64,000 nt of DNA, taken from NCBI GenBank assembly GCA_035263105.1, contig DATFRO010000034.1, positions 1 through 64,000 on the forward strand, given 5' to 3'. The position numbers were made by a program, and so were the translations under genes. A model generated the notes under the pieces. That model searched no databases. It was given only the letters and a program-made list of their open reading frames with translations, and was not told the DNA's origin. Numbering within the stretch: position 1 is the stretch's first letter; each line of letters starts with the position of its first letter. Below, piece after piece: positions 63,488 to 64,000 of the stretch. Source of the DNA: DATBVX01 sp035263105 (GTDB taxonomy: Bacteria; Pseudomonadota; Gammaproteobacteria; Steroidobacterales; Steroidobacteraceae).

Positions 63488-64000
63488 GCACGCCCGGCGA
63501 CCGCCTCTACAACGTCAACGTCATTGCGAGCGAGCTCCTGCCGACGCCGGAGGAGGTCAAGCGTGCACTGCCGTTGACGGCACGCGCGTCCGAGACGGTC
63601 TTCGGCGCGCGCAGCGCGATTCGCGACATTCTCGATCGCCGCGACCCGCGCCTGTTCGTCGTCGTGGGCCCCTGCTCGATACACGATGTCACCGCGGCGC
63701 GCGAGTATGCGCAGCGCCTCGCAGCGCTGGCTCGACGGGTCGAGGCGACGCTGTTTCTCGTGATGCGGGTCTACTTCGAGAAGCCGCGCACCACGGTCGG
63801 GTGGAAGGGGCTGATCAACGATCCGGACATGGACGATTCCTTCCACATCGAGAAAGGCATCCGCGTGGCCCGTGAACTGCTGCTGCATCTCGCCGAGAGC
63901 GGCCTGCCGGCGGCGACCGAAGCGCTCGACCCGATCATGCCGCAGTACCTCTCCGAGCTCGTGAGCTGGACGGCGATCGGGGCGCGCACCACGGAGTCGC
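63484..64000 (+). CDS. aroG: Class I DAHP synthase (AroG/F/H type), N-terminal part
   Basis: The first 172 residues of a 3-deoxy-D-arabino-heptulosonate-7-phosphate synthase, running off the window. It has FVVVGPCSIHDVTAAREYA and MRVYFEKPRTTVGWKGLIND, typical of the PEP- and metal-binding core. It catalyses the first step of the shikimate route to aromatic amino acids. The GTG start overlaps the kynA stop by four bases, coupling tryptophan breakdown and aromatic synthesis in one message. Which amino acid inhibits it cannot be told. Confidence 0.92.
   Translation, partial: MSTPGDRLYNVNVIASELLPTPEEVKRALPLTARASETVFGARSAIRDILDRRDPRLFVVVGPCSIHDVTAAREYAQRLAALARRVEATLFLVMRVYFEKPRTTVGWKGLINDPDMDDSFHIEKGIRVARELLLHLAESGLPAATEALDPIMPQYLSELVSWTAIGARTTES

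Overview
This window reads as chromosome of a GC-rich gammaproteobacterium. The best fit is the Xanthomonadales/Lysobacterales or a sister order such as Steroidobacterales. That placement is an inference from gene content: a tonB-exbB-exbD-exbD array, a SAM-I riboswitch in front of metX, a YerC/YecD-type TrpR relative heading the his operon, a fused thrA, and a tryptophan dioxygenase gene. The window is densely coded with many 1-8 bp gene overlaps. I see no rRNA, tRNA, insertion sequence, prophage or CRISPR array.

Layout. 1-4.8 kb: the end of a hotdog-fold gene, then the stress operon prkA-yeaH-spoVR (minus strand). 5.1-12.5 kb: a complete histidine operon, yerC-hisG-D-C-B-H-A-F-IE (minus). 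12.5-15.1 kb: promoter, SAM-I riboswitch, metX and metB (plus). 15.1-23.1 kb: branched-chain operon ilvC-ilvA-leuA-ilvE-leuC-leuD-leuB (minus), preceded by a leucine-rich leader peptide and an attenuator. 23.2-27.3 kb: M17 aminopeptidase, an EamA exporter and ilvD (plus). 27.8-32.8 kb: TonB-ExbB-ExbD1-ExbD2 plus two paralogous secreted TPR proteins. 32.8-38.7 kb: XdhC-like gene, a TetR/HlyD/ABC exporter operon, an Imm26-like orphan and a small RRM protein. 38.8-44.1 kb: thrA-thrB-thrC plus a NERD-domain gene. 44.2-47.0 kb: a Spy/CpxP-like gene divergent from a CpxRA-like two-component system. 47.0-50.1 kb: M20 peptidase, TatD and a TPR protein. 50.1-54.6 kb: an outer-membrane barrel, a cupredoxin-like periplasmic protein and a divergent Cache/HAMP/degenerate-GGDEF/EAL protein. 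54.6-64.0 kb: a long hairpin repeat, LemA and an M48 protease, an ABC-2 exporter, FadH-like reductase, a YgjP-like protease, a cupin, tryptophan 2,3-dioxygenase and the start of a DAHP synthase.

How it works together. Nearly half the window makes amino acids: His, Met, Leu/Ile/Val and Thr. Three different control devices can be read from the sequence: a palindrome over the start of the yerC-his operon, a SAM-I riboswitch for metX-metB, and ribosome-mediated attenuation for ilv-leu. The most distinctive observations are: HisF, which appears to start at a rare ATT codon; the ilv attenuator, whose antiterminator pairing can be drawn base by base; the cupredoxin/barrel/c-di-GMP module, which looks like an undescribed envelope signalling unit; and the 112-bp inverted repeat after it.
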